From NCBI GenBank assembly GCA_025617745.1, contig CM046858.1, forward strand, positions 51,963,925 to 52,027,924: DNA of 64,000 nt, written 5' to 3'. The notes under the pieces are model-generated. The model made no database searches, had not been told where the DNA came from, and worked only from the letters and a program-made list of their open reading frames with translations. The DNA comes from Heliocidaris erythrogramma (lineage: Eukaryota; Echinodermata; Echinoidea; Camarodonta; Echinometridae). Of this stretch, positions 52,610 to 63,577 are shown one piece after another. The position numbers and the translations under genes are program-made. The number at the start of each line of letters is the position of its first letter. Positions within the stretch are counted from its first letter, which is position 1.

Positions 52610-54910
52610 ATGCTTGTCCGCTTCAGCCCCCCAACAAAACAAAAAAAAAAATCAAAAAATAATAATAACAAAGGAAAGTGAAAAACATGCGGCGGGGGGG
52701 GGGGGGGGGAGATAAAAGGCTTTCTTTCCACGCCTTTTTTTACCCCTGTCCCTTTTTTTTGTGTAATTCCATTGATTCCAACAAGTGTGTATTCTATCAA
52801 ACCATTATATCGTTATACATCTTAATGTAGGGACGATAGATCACACAGCTCACAAAATGTATCTTTCTTGCTTTTGTGGCGGATCTCTTTACAAGAATCA
52901 TACAGCACATGCGCTGTATAATGGAAGTCTCGAATAAAGTTTACAGAAAGAGTTCCTTTTTTAAAGATTGAAATATATTATTTTTTCATAGGATCTGCCT
53001 TTCATCATACAAGTAACTTTAAAATGCAAGGGTTTTTTTTAATTATTTTTTATTTGTTTGAATGAGGGAAGACATGCAAGAATCAGAAAAGTCTCTCGTA
53101 ATCGGAAACCCGCCGACCTGGTGTTCAACGGATTTTATTTTGTATATTAAGTAATACAAATATGGAAGTTTTAGCATAGTCCAGACCGAAATTTAGTCCC
53201 TTTGAAATAAGCATGTCCTGTCTTCATTAAATTTTGTAAAAGTGATAATTTAAAGATTATACAATTTTCTCTTTAGATTCAAACTCTAAGAATTCTCAGA
53301 AAAAATACAAAGATATTTTAAACTTGAAAATTGAAATAGATCCAAAAGGAATTTTTTCTTCCTATTTTTTTTCAAAGCAACGTGCTTACGATGGGACATT
53401 TTTTCGGATGTTGAAATTTTCCCAGGAAATTAGTCAATTGATATTCATTATATTTACCCCACCCCTAGATCGAACGGATTGTGGCTATGTACATGGTCAA
53501 AAAATGTTTGCATTCTCTACCTGCTTAGCCCCCTTAATATTTTTTTCCAATTACTCCACCGCTGTCATAGGACTAAATATCTACTAAATGTATAAATCGT
53601 TTTAAATTATGGAGAGATTCATCTGATTGCTACATGTATAACTGAAAAAGTGCTTTTTACGCTATGAACGGTTAGATGAGGTTTACAGTCAGTCGGCAGG
53701 TGTGTATGCTTTTGAGAAAACAAGGAAGATTCATTCACATCTTCTCGTGGTCAAATATTGCATCCTGTAAAATCTCGTGATTCGTGAGACTTTTTTGGGG
53801 GGAAGAAATTAACCCCTTTATCATCAAGTATACCATTGAACTATTTTCAACTATACCGTTGAAAAGAGGAAATGTAACTTTTCACACCAGTTCATTATTT
53901 TTCTAATAGATGTAAAGAATAATTGAAATTTAGGTAGAAACATTGTTTCAGAACACAATTTTCCTCCTCTCATTTCTCTTGGTCAGTGTGCAAAATTGTT
54001 CATGTTGAGCCTAAATTATATTTATATCAAAATAAAGCTAAAACTCTCTATTTTTTTCCAAAATACCATTCTTAATATTGGGCACCTTTTAATCGGGTCA
54101 AGAAGACACTTTGCAGCACCAAGGTACAGGACGAGATTTCTTGATTTTCTGAAAAGCTTGAACTCAAGGCTTCTGATTGGCTGAATGAGGCCAAAAACAA
54201 GTCAGCGCGTTGTTTTGAACAGAATACCACATGGGGAGAGAGATCTTTGTGTGACCCGGCTGGCAAACAGCTGTGGAATGTTGAGATTCCTGGGTGGGTG
54301 GGCGGGCTATCTGGCCAATCACAGTGCTGTATTCTTGGTTTTAGGCGTATAATTTGCACTTGGCTTAGGAAAAGTGTGCTCTTGACCTGATTAAAAAGTC
54401 CTTTGTTATAAATGGTATTTCATGAAGCATAGATCTTCAGCTTTAGTATGATGTAAAAAGTATTTGGGTTTTAAAATAAATATACTTGCAAAATAACCAT
54501 TTTTCCAAGGTGAAAATTTCATTTTTTTTTTTGGTCATTAAAATGAAAAACAGAACATAAAAGGTTGGTTTTTCCCCTTTACTTAGATACTAAAAACGTC
54601 TAATTTGATGCAGATTTAGAGCTGCTAGGGCCTGAACCAAAGAGGTGTCCCGAACTAACCTTCCTCATTATATATTCCGCCACTGCACATGTCATGCATA
54701 CGACTTGGATGAAAGGAGCCACTTTTTTGACCTGCCGACTGACTGTTTAGCTTGCTGCAAGACTCCAAATCTTCTACAGACCGACTCTGTGCTTTTAGAA
54801 GCGTGCAGCTTCACAATGAGCTCACCCATCAGGTAATATTTATTGGATGTGCAAACACAGCCACAACTTGAACTCACGTTGCTAAAATACTATCAACAGA
54901 CAAACTTTGT
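52610..54910. other. intronic, no gene recognised
   Basis: Intron sequence of the SAMHD1-like gene. AT-rich with short frames and no repeat or domain I recognise apart from simple tracts. Confidence 0.4.
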
Positions 54911-54916
54911 AAATGA

Positions 54917-54950
54917 TTACCTTGTCTCTGAAGCATAATATTCGCCTTCC
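54917..54950 (-). pseudogene. duplicated 3' end of a SAMHD1-like exon with its donor
   Basis: GATTACCTTGTCTCTGAAGC then ATAATATTCGCCTTCC nearly repeats the 3' end and donor site of exon 55210-55407 (TATTACCTTGTCTCTGAAGC then ATAATATTTGCCTGCC). About 34 bases, with no homology beyond. It is an exon shard 285 bases downstream of the true exon; no acceptor was seen. Confidence 0.75.
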
Positions 54951-55033
54951 CCAAAAATCATTATACGAAAGTTTGGTAGAAGCAAGCAGGGAAAGTCAAA
55001 TCATGCTACTGGAATAAGACCACGAAGAAAAGT

Positions 55034-55145
55034 GGAGGAGAAGTTGGAAATCTCCACCGCCGAGCTTGGTTTGCATAAACAATCTCGTAAAAAGGAGGAG
55101 CACCTGTTCCGCCCGGCCCTGGCGGACGGGGAGATTTCCAACTTC
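55034..55145. repeat. small inverted repeat
   Basis: GAAGTTGGAAATCTCC at 55039 and its inverse GGAGATTTCCAACTTC at 55130 around a GC-rich centre (CCGCCCGGCCCTGGCGGACG). It lies between the exon shard and exon 55210-55407. Likely a small MITE or hairpin. Confidence 0.65.
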
Positions 55146-55209
55146 GTCCTTGGTGTTTAGACTTAAGATAAAAGCTTATTAACGCATTTCATACGTTAAA
55201 ATGTATTAC

Positions 55210-55407
55210 CTTGTCTCTGAAGCATAATATTTGCCTGCCATTGTCTAGTTGAATCACTCTTGCAAATTTCATGCACATTTTGGAATCAAAACTATTGGTT
55301 AATATCCCGAGTTGGTGACAGTCCCTGGGAAGATAGTCAAATTTGTCCACATCAATGCCAGTCGACTTGTTAGTGACTATTTGGTAGAGAAATCGCTTCT
55401 CTGCAGC
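55210..55407 (-). CDS. SAMHD1-like catalytic exon ([18 protein letters not shown])
   Basis: 66 codons, phase 0 at both ends. The acceptor is TTCTCATTGCAG and the donor is AAG followed by GTAATAC. It encodes [20 protein letters not shown] then [35 protein letters not shown]. This matches human [20 protein letters not shown] then FARDCHHLG, and KFARVCEVDNELRICARDK. Equivalents of metal ligand D311, substrate-contacting K312, Y315 and D319, and allosteric R333 are all present; human R352 and K354 in ARDK correspond to FRDK. Confidence 0.95.
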
Positions 55408-55675
55408 CTGCAATGAGAATTTTTGGGAAATTTTTTTCACGTATGCTGAAATTTGTATGGTTAAAAAAAAAGAAGTTTATTTTGTGGAAAGAAAATACGA
55501 TATTCACGTCCTAAAAACTCTTCTACTTCTTCTTGAAAATCATGACCAAGTCTCGTATATAGGTAACCATTTATATGTGCCTGAAGAAGCCCTAAAGGCA
55601 AAATATCGTAACGCTTTTTTCATTCTATCTTGTCTCGTTTTGTCATTGAATCTCCAAATCTCCATCACCGAACGT

Positions 55676-55708
55676 CACTCATATATATATGGGTATATAT
55701 GTATGGGT

Positions 55709-55739
<31 letters not shown>

Positions 55740-55740
55740 A
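55676..55740. repeat. (TA)n-rich tract
   Basis: ATATATATATGGGTATATAT-type simple sequence in an intron. Confidence 0.85.
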
Positions 55741-56279
55741 GTCAAAATTTTCAAAACACCTCCTAAAATAACCAAATTTGTTGTTGCTTTGTTTACTAGT
55801 ACTTGTTTCGATAAATCAACAATTTCTAGTTATAACCAAATCAGCATTATGTCAGTGTACTATTTTTTATTAACACTTCAGTGGAAAAAAAAGTATTTCT
55901 TAATGGTTCAAAGCGATCTTGATACCTTTAGGTTTTTAGCACACACATCAGTAAGTCCAATAATTTGGTAGATCAGGTTCATGGTATATTTGGGATGGTA
56001 ACCCGATAATTTTATTTTACACAGAGTTGACTATATGATCCCGATGTGCTAACACTCTGATTCATCACCTTACGCTGTGACAACATTATTAAAACATAGT
56101 TTACACAAAGTGTACTAGAAAACACACTATGTGGTAAACTGTGTAAAATGTGTTCGACTATGTGATTATTAAAAAACACAAAGTATGAAACAAAATGCTG
56201 TGACAACGCTGTGAACATAGTTACAATTTCCACAAAATTTAAACAAAGTTGACTATGTGATCATAGTGTGGTAACAGTA

Positions 56280-56662
56280 TGGTAATAATAATAATAATAA
56301 TATAATATAATAATATTCCAATTTTTATATAGCGCCTAATACATCAATAGTTGTGTTTCTAAGCGCTTTACAGATATATTATTACCCCGGTCATCGGATT
56401 CTGACATGCCCGCACACAATGTGTGCACTTTATCCGCTACCTGGGGAGTATTCCAGCAAGAGCAGTACAGTGACGCTCAAATTGCTAAACAAACGACATT
56501 AACTTTCGCATCCTACCGGGTACCCATTTAACACCTGGGTGGAGAGTGGCAAATGTAGATTAACGTCTTGCCAAAGGACGCTAGTGCTGCGGTGGGATTC
56601 GAACCCCGGACATCGTGGTTCACAGTCCGGGGACTTATCCACTGATCCACAACACATGTGGT
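56280..56662 (-). mobile_element. tRNA-derived SINE
   Basis: The 5' tRNA-like head on the minus strand (56590-56662) has a D-arm-like GTGGATCAGTGGATAAGTCC and a B box GGGGTTCGAATCCC. The body includes CCACCCAGGTGTTAAATGGG and a GCGCTATATA motif near the 3' side. The 3' tail is (TTA)n, read as (TAA)n at 56282-56320 on the plus strand. This is the normal SINE layout (head, body, short-repeat tail). It is in an intron of the SAMHD1-like gene. Confidence 0.75.
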
Positions 56663-57496
56663 TGTTCCCCAAGGCATGGCCTTTAAAGGAACAGATCTGA
56701 TAGTATTTCATGGCTCGTGAGTAGGTTTATGGTACAACTTCTTGACCCTTTTTTCATTGCTTTTGACAAGTTATTCAGTTCCACCACTATGAAGAGTTCT
56801 CCAGAACATTACATACCCTCAGCCACACTTGACTGTGGCTGTCAGTGGATGACAGTGGACAGTCACATTCACCAAAACGCCTCTACGCAATGATTCGTTC
56901 TGAATAGTCCGCATTTCAATTAATAATTCCGGAGTACTCCATACGGTTCCTTTACGGGGTAGACTTTGAGGGGTGTCTTTCAAGAATCCGACTTTTCTTC
57001 CGCTTTTCACCACACTGCCACCAATTTCTCTGTGCCACTTTTTCAAGCAACCAGGTATCTCCATATTTTTTGACGAACACGTATAGTAGAGCAGTTCCAC
57101 TGCATCCATAGTGTTAAAACTAATTAGGTGACCATCCCGTAGGCTGTAGAACTTGGATTTGAACCTGGTCTACCGAATATGGGAATAACTGAAGGTAACT
57201 CAAGGTATCAGTTTGCATTGGACTTCAGAAATGCTCGAACAGCTTAAGTGTTCAAATAAATCAGTATACTGACATATGCAGCAGGATATTAATTTGAAAT
57301 TCGATGGGGAATGGGGGTGGGGTGGGTAAACAGTTGATTTGACTAATTATGAACTTGACAATGGCCCAGATCTTTCACATGATTATACCCTGTTACAAAA
57401 TTCGGCAACCAGAAAATTGATAAACAAATCAAAATCAAATTTGGTCATTTTTATCAGGTGTTCTAATAATTTTGCCCAGTTCTGTATATATACACA

Positions 57497-57545
57497 CCAC
57501 ACACACACACACGCGCGCGCGCGCACACACACACACACACACACG
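57497..57545. repeat. (CA)n/(CG)n microsatellite
   Basis: CACACA with an internal CGCGCGCGCG block. Similar motifs continue imperfectly to 57580. Confidence 0.95.
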
Positions 57546-57894
57546 CCCACACATCTGTACCCACACGCCCATCCTTATACAAATCCAAGGTTTAGGTCAA
57601 TATAAGGTGTTTCACAAAATTGAAAATTAGATATCAAAAGGTATCATCCAGATTGATTTACATAAACACAATGCACACTGAACACAATGAAAATGTGTGG
57701 AGGGGGGGGGGGGGATCTGATTCCCATTATAGACACATAATCTTGTAACACTTTAGATCCATATAGTACCAAATCGTAATCCCTATAGTGACGTTGAGAC
57801 TGATTGATTTAATGCGATAAAACACTTTTTCTAATTGAGCATTCATATCTAAAACCTCGTCTAAATTCCTCTTCACGAAGTGACTTTTACTTAC

Positions 57895-58026
57895 CACGTC
57901 ATCATCATCCTTTACCCCTTGAATCATTCTTTTGATTTCCGTTATGTCGCTGTCGTTCAAATCTTCATTCTTCAGATTGTTCTGCTGGATCAGGTGATCA
58001 AACATCATTACTGACAGGTCCTCGTT
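57895..58026 (-). CDS. SAMHD1-like exon (NEDLSVMMFDHLIQQNN)
   Basis: 44 codons, phase 0 on both sides. The acceptor is TTCCATGTAG and the donor is GTG followed by GTAAGTA. It encodes NEDLSVMMFDHLIQQNNLKN then EDLNDSDITEIKRMIQG, an acidic end. It aligns with human [20 protein letters not shown] and EEDICFIKEQIVG. The first residue sits at human H233, a catalytic-site histidine, and is Asn (AAC; CAC would be His). Confidence 0.93.
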
Positions 58027-59837
58027 CTACATGGAAAAGAATTTAAAATAAATTTACTTATGACTTGAGCTGTATAGTATTTCATTGTGTTTGCTTATCC
58101 ATTTCTGTTAAAGTCGCCATGTAATGTCTACAAATTTCTTTGACCATAAAAATGGGATTTCCCTCATAATGCCAATGATGAACTGAGGGGCGAAGCCAGG
58201 ATTATCAAAAGAGGGAGTGGGTGGGGAAGAAATGCATGAAATTGATCAGGTCCACAATCCCTCCATGGGCATAAGCTTATTGCCTATAGCAAATATCCTT
58301 TCCCCACTTTTTGTTTTCTTTTTTAAAATAAAAAAAGAACTTTATCATTCATGATGGGATACCGCATATGTTAACATAACTTGCCTTTTTAAAGGAGGGA
58401 CAACGGGACAATTTGCAAAAATGTGGCTTCATTTTTTTCTTGGTATGTATCAGGAGAGGCAAATTGCCCGGTTGTCGCTCCTTAAAAAAAGCAAGTTATA
58501 TTAACATAGGCTATATTATAGAGCATACTAGTAATTAGCAGGCTAGGGAATAACCGGGAAATAATTATAGACATATTCTCAGAAGACTTACTGCTCAGTT
58601 GCTTCGAGACCTCACAAAACAGGGGTGTTAAATAAGTTTTATAGAACGGGTTCTAAAATGTAGGCATTCTAATTGGTCAAATGACCCCACGTGACCGTGC
58701 ATTTTTCTTTCCTACCGTCATGACCGTGCATTCTTTTAAAGATTGATGTATGCGTGTCTCTGGCGGGTACATAGTTAATAATATTGAATTTGACAATGAA
58801 TGAATTGACAATGACAATGAATTTATATTCTTCGTCATTCATTGTAAAAAATTATTCATTTATTCATTCCTTCCTTAAATCATTCATTGTCAACTCAATC
58901 AAATGTTTGGCTGCACTTATTTGATGTCATCAAATAAAACAAATGGCGGCCTTCATGACTGGCGACGGCTTTTAAATCGGGGTTGTAACCAATTTTCGAC
59001 TATATATTCATTATAGACCCGTTTTTATAAAACGTTTCCTAAGCAACCCAGTGTGTATATCTCCTATGAATTTAATCTATATGCGTTACAACTGGCAAAA
59101 TCATTTCTGCGTAAAAGTTTTCCTCGTATTAAAAACGTACAAAGTATTTTTTGTCCTACACATTTTCTACTCGGATTCCTATAATAATTCATATACGCAT
59201 ATACAGCCACATTACGATGATAAAGTTTACCAGTCCTTAAATAATTTACTTACATTCCGATATTCATGCTTCATGTAAATTCTTATAACCATTACGTGTT
59301 ATTCCTAGTGCAATTCTTCAAGGTATTGTTGCTTTATTAGTCATAAGTCATAATTAAAAGTTATATAATCACGCTGATATTCGCGTTTTCTAATCTCTCT
59401 AATATTCATGTGAATTACAAAGTCGATGTACAGGATTCTGCTCTGGTTAAAAAAAATCGATAGGTGTTATCTAATACTAATCGCATGGTTCAGTTGGTCT
59501 ACATTACAATCACTGTAAAATTATAAGAAAATATATTATTTGATGCGTAAACCTATTAAAATATTTGTAAGAGAGTATCCCAATGGTTGGCCAGCCAGTT
59601 AATAACAACCTTTTTACAAAAGTGTATCATACTGAGAGAGATGAATCGAGAGAAAAATAAAAATAACAAGGCATAAGATCGCAAGTACCCTTAATCTAAA
59701 CTAGAAATCTGCATTGCCACAAAATGCGTCATCCTTTTGATCGAATCAGGGACAAAGATCCTCCCCCTCCCCTCCCTCAAACAAAAGGATGGCGTAGAGA
59801 TCGCCATCAGTGGCCCGGACTATTGCCAACGCTAGGA

Positions 59838-60600
59838 GCAGCATCACCAAAACAATATGTGTATGGAGTATAATGCATCTCTATAGAAAAATTAGAAAGA
59901 AATCTGTCAAAAAAGTGACCTGCAGAGCGCACACAAAACATCCACTAAAATATGACCTTTGATCCTATAAAGGACTGAACACTGGGGCAGCATCACCAAA
60001 AAAGCGGAGGTCTAGAGTAAACTCTGATGGACCTCCATACAAAATCTAAAAGAAATCAGTCGAAAAATGTGTCCGCCAGAGTGCATGCAAGACAGCAACC
60101 GAAATATGACCCTTGACCCTGGAAAAGACGGAACATTGTGAGCAGCATCACCAAGAACTATAGGTGTGTAGATTTTACTATGATGCACATCTGCACAAAA
60201 TTTGAAAGAATCCGCCAAGAAATGTGACCTGCAGAGCGCACACATTTCCATCAAAATATGACATTTGACCCTATAAAAGGTGGAACACTGGGGGGCAGCA
60301 TCACCAAAAACAATATGCGTGTATACTTTGCCAAGATTCACCTCCGTACAAAATATGAAAGAAATCCGACAAGAAATGCAGCTGTTATAACGCAAACAAG
60401 AATGTGACCAAAAACATGATCTTTGACCCTATTAAAGACAGAACACAGGGGGCAGCAACAACAAAAACAATATGCGTGTATATTTAACCAAGATAATTAA
60501 ATTTGAAAAATATCTGTCAAGAAGTGCAGCTGTTAGAGAGCATACAAGAATGTGACACGGCTGCGGCGGCGGCGTAACGCTGCTGAATCCGAAGCATCCT
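59838..60600. repeat. 150-157-bp degenerate tandem array with GC-rich end
   Basis: GCAGCA(T/A)CACCA-type unit starts at 59838, 59987, 60142, 60295 and 60452 (spacings 149, 155, 153, 157). Each unit ends with ATGACCTTTGACCCTAT. The array stops at CGGCTGCGGCGGCGGCGTAA then CATCCTCCGGCATTACC. This is the same layout as the 170-bp array at 7-8.3 kb, including the TGACCTTTGACC motif and a CCTCCGGCA end, but with different unit sequence. Intronic. Confidence 0.82.
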
Positions 60601-60686
60601 CCGGCATTACCTGCTGGGGATACAATAACAAAAATTGTATACATATCGTTGTTCAGTAAAGCATGAAATTATATTCAGGTTCTTAC

Positions 60687-60769
60687 CTTCAAACCGACCA
60701 ACTCCGGGTGCTTGCGTGAGATCCTTGGAATGAAATCTTTATCAAAGACGCGGGAAAGTGGTCCATGCC
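60687..60769 (-). CDS. SAMHD1-like exon (GHGPLSRVFDKDFIP)
   Basis: 83 bases: two bases completing Gly, then 27 codons, ending in phase 0 with donor AAG followed by GTAAGAA. It encodes HGPLSRVFDKDFIPRISRKH then PELVGLK. It follows CHDLG of the previous exon and matches human [20 protein letters not shown]. H210 and D218 equivalents are kept, but human H215 reads Arg (CGC). The loop before the next exon is about 4 residues longer than in human. Confidence 0.95.
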
Positions 60770-61093
60770 CTAGTTTCAAATGTATAACACAAACGATTGA
60801 TCTTAAAACTGAAATAATCTGGATAATAGTGTCGTCATATCATTCCATGCTGTTATATTATATCACTTTTCGTCAACATCACTTAGTAATGGGACAAGCA
60901 GTGAAATTAAGAAAAATAAACTATATTTCATTCCATAATGCACTAAGTATGTATATACACAATACCAGGCAAACGTTTGGGTACACATTGGACCTTGTGG
61001 CGTATCTTTAATTTCATGCAAGTTGTCGGCATGCAAAGTTTGAGTATATACACAACGAATTCATGAAATCTTATTTTTTTCAGCGCATCTTAC

Positions 61094-61209
61094 CTAGGTC
61101 ATGGCACAAACCAGCAATCTCTACACGGCGAATGTCCTTTACAGTGATGTTCAGCTCTGGTTGATTATGATGGAGTATACGAATAAACTCACCAGCAAGA
61201 TGGCATACT
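61094..61209 (-). CDS. SAMHD1-like exon with HD motif (VEIAGLCHDLG)
   Basis: 1 + 38 codons + 1 base. The acceptor is TACTTTCAG and the donor is CTAG followed by GTAAGAT. It encodes VCHLAGEFIRILHHNQPELN then ITVKDIRRVEIAGLCHDL. This aligns with human [20 protein letters not shown] and CVQIAGLCHDLGHGP. H206 and D207 of the HD dyad, which bind the catalytic metal, are intact. It is the most 5' exon in the window; the preceding exon (with the RFEHS block and H167) must lie to the right of 64000. Confidence 0.96.
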
Positions 61210-62250
61210 CTGAAAGTAAAATTAACAAGAAAATAAATACTGGTCAAAATATGAAATTTTCGTAGGGAATTTTTATTCCGGGCGTTGAAATACTACAGAG
61301 ATTTACCTCTTCGGCCGAGTGGAAGTTGTGAAAAGAAGAAAAGAAAATAACCCCCCTGAAGTAAAGTCCCATTTAAATTGTGCCAAACGCTCTCTGGGGA
61401 TTGTGAAACATTTTTAAATAATTGAAATTTAAATGCTTTGTAAGTATGTTTTGCTTAAAACGAGATAAATTTTGACCTTAAGCCGTCACAAAATTTGAAG
61501 ACTAATTTAAATATATATATTTTTTTTGTTTATCAATAGTTTTTATTCATGTCTATATTTTTATAAAGGAACATTCGTCTTGAATGAATATAACAAATTA
61601 CAATCAATAAAATCATTGAAACAAGGCATATACAAAAAATATCATTGAACGAAATTTAATCATTAAAAGAAAAGACGAACCCCCCCCCCCCCCCCCTTAT
61701 CTCAAACAATGAATATCAAACTTTATAACATAATACATTCTTACTATAGACTTCTTATTCCACTTAACTTCCATCTCCCCCTCCCCCTTTCATCCCCCTA
61801 CTTTTTTTTTTCAACGATCTTTATTAACGATTCCATGAAACACAAATTATACAATCAATATGTTCTTTTTGAATGTTTTGACAATATAAACAAATAAAAT
61901 ATTTTATCATCACTTATATAATTATCATGGAAAATTTTCTTCCTCTGGATTGTAAAATCAAAACTAAAAACTGAGCGTTTCTAATGCTGTAACTGAACTG
62001 AAATTATTCCATACATGATTATATAATTAAACATATTAGTGTGATGATATATATCCAAACAAAGTGAACAAATCATAATTTTACGGAATCTATTATTTAA
62101 AAAACCCAAAACAAACAAACGACAAGGACCCCCTCCCTACCCACACATGCCCCTACCTACCCCATTCCCTCTGGAACTACCACTGCGTGAAAATCTTCAT
62201 CCCTCCCACCCACACTTACTTCCCTAAAAACCAGACATTCACTTACACAC

Positions 62251-62281
<31 letters not shown>

Positions 62282-62429
62282 AACGCACACACACAGCTTG
62301 CATTCAGGAAGACTTCGCTGACACTGTGAATGGAGAAGAGCCGTCGCGTCTGTTCTGGGATCGTATTTTTAGTAAGAGGAAGAACCAAACACCCATAAAA
62401 CGTAGGGGGCGGAGAGGATAAAACAACTT

Positions 62430-62974
62430 TTACGTTGTATTCAGACATTCCCATATCAGCGAATGCCATCCCGATTTATTTCTTTTAATGGCAATATGAT
62501 TTTCTTCCTCCCGATATGTGATTAGTATTTTCTTAAGTTCTGCCAGCGACGGTGTTGTTGATTGTGACCTTGCCTTATATATCATAAACTTTGTTATGAA
62601 AATAACTGTATTACACCATTTGATTCTGTGGCAAGTTCCTTCTATACCCACATGTATATCTTGCCAATCTGCATTTCTAAGTTCTTCTATCTTGAAATAC
62701 TCAATCATATCCTGCCATAAGGATTTAATTTTGGCGCAATTCCAAAATAAGTGTGAATAAGTTTCTGAGCTTTGATTACAAAAGGAACATAAATTATCAA
62801 CAACAAAACCAAATTTTAAAAGCTGCTCCTTAGTATAAACCGCCCCAAGGAGTAATTTGTATTGAAATTCTCTAAGATCTCCTATGAGTGTTGAGATTCT
62901 AGGTCTTAGAAAAATATCCCTCATACTTTTTTCAGAGAAGTCAAATTTCTGGTGGCCATCTCTGATTTCTAAAC
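62430..62974 (-). pseudogene. LINE ORF2 C-terminus with zf-RVT motif
   Basis: GDLREFQYKLLLGAVYTKEQ then FVVDNLCSFCNQSSETYSHL then FWNCAKIKSLW is the CxxC...H...C zinc-knuckle (zf-RVT) found after the RT in L1/Tx1-group ORF2 proteins. The frame is open from the insertion boundary at about 62974 to a stop at 62430 after WECLNTT. The last part corresponds to the ORF2 end. The upstream portion is on the other side of the insertion. Confidence 0.88.
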
Positions 62975-63073
62975 AATATGAATTTTTAATTTGTAAACAA
63001 ATCTTTCGGCATATTACTCCCAGTGTTAAAGATCGTATGCTCGATCTGTAATGAAAAACACAAGTCAGAAAAA

Positions 63074-63149
63074 ATTGGAACCAGCGGGATTCGAACCTGT
63101 CATCTACTGCTTGCCGGGCAGCGACTTAACCACCAGGCTATTCTGGTTC
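63074..63149 (-). pseudogene. tRNA-like unit, copy 1
   Basis: Minus strand: acceptor GAACCAG/CTGGTTC pairs fully. The anticodon-stem GCTGC/GCAGT encloses loop CCGGCAA (GGC). B box GGTTCGAATCC. D- and T-stems have mismatches, and position 33 is C instead of T. A T6 run follows two bases downstream (TTTTTT). Probably a tRNA-derived SINE head or tRNA pseudogene that may still be Pol III transcribed. Confidence 0.6.
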
Positions 63150-63362
63150 ACGGCCAAGTCACGACGAACTAGAATCAAATACCCAAGATCCTCTTCTTTC
63201 TGACTCATTAATATTCAAACGGTCCGCCGTAGACAATGGTTAGTAAACGAAGAAGCTTGACTGGGGAGGAATTTTTAATTTGTAAACAAATCTTTCGGCA
63301 TATTACTCCCAGTGTTAAAGATCGTATGCTCGATCTGTAATGAAAAACACAAGTGAGAAAAA

Positions 63363-63438
63363 ATTGGAACCAGCGGGATTCGAACCTGTCATCTACTGCT
63401 TGCCGGGCAGCGACTTAACCACCAGGCTATTCTGGTTC
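63363..63438 (-). pseudogene. tRNA-like unit, copy 2
   Basis: Identical in sequence to copy 1 over the tRNA-like part. The flank differs by one base (GTGAGAAA versus GTCAGAAA). Part of the second 226-bp repeat. Confidence 0.6.
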
Positions 63439-63577
63439 ACGGCCAAGTCACGACGAACTAGAATCAAATACCCAAGATCCTCTTCTTTCTGACTCTGGGA
63501 GTAATATGCCGAAAGATTTGTTTACAAATTAAAAATTCCTCCCCAGTCAAGCTTCTTCGTTTACTAATATGAATTTT

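Larger units (their letters stand above)
18809..61209 (-). other. SAMHD1-like gene span within the window (partial)
   Basis: Minus-strand split gene for an HD-domain dNTP triphosphohydrolase, the family that cleaves dNTPs to nucleosides and triphosphate. Nine coding segments join with compatible phases and GT-AG borders, and match human SAMHD1 from the HD motif to the C-terminal lobe. The 5' exons (SAM domain, start, the RFEHS-type segment) lie beyond 64000. The 3' end is uncertain and could be in the exon at 19006 or further left. Its largest intron (21530-49042, 27.5 kb) holds the DIRS cluster. It is a divergent paralog: some catalytic and allosteric positions differ from human (see individual exons). 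Confidence 0.85.
62987..63565. mobile_element. composite tRNA-like insertion with 12-bp TSD
   Basis: Flanked by AATATGAATTTT on both sides (62975-62986 and 63566-63577). The LINE reading frame resumes across it, proving insertion. Inside are two nearly identical 226-bp direct repeats (62981-63206, 63270-63495) and a 73-bp perfect inverted repeat (63240-63312 with 63495-63567). Each direct repeat carries a tRNA-like unit on the minus strand. The structure suggests a dimeric SINE or a templated rearrangement during insertion. Confidence 0.85.

Noticed and set aside
49043-61209. Bacterial dGTPase contamination as the source of the HD-domain sequence
   Set aside because: The coding blocks are split by introns with GT-AG borders and consistent phases, and the alignment is to animal SAMHD1 rather than bacterial dGTPases.
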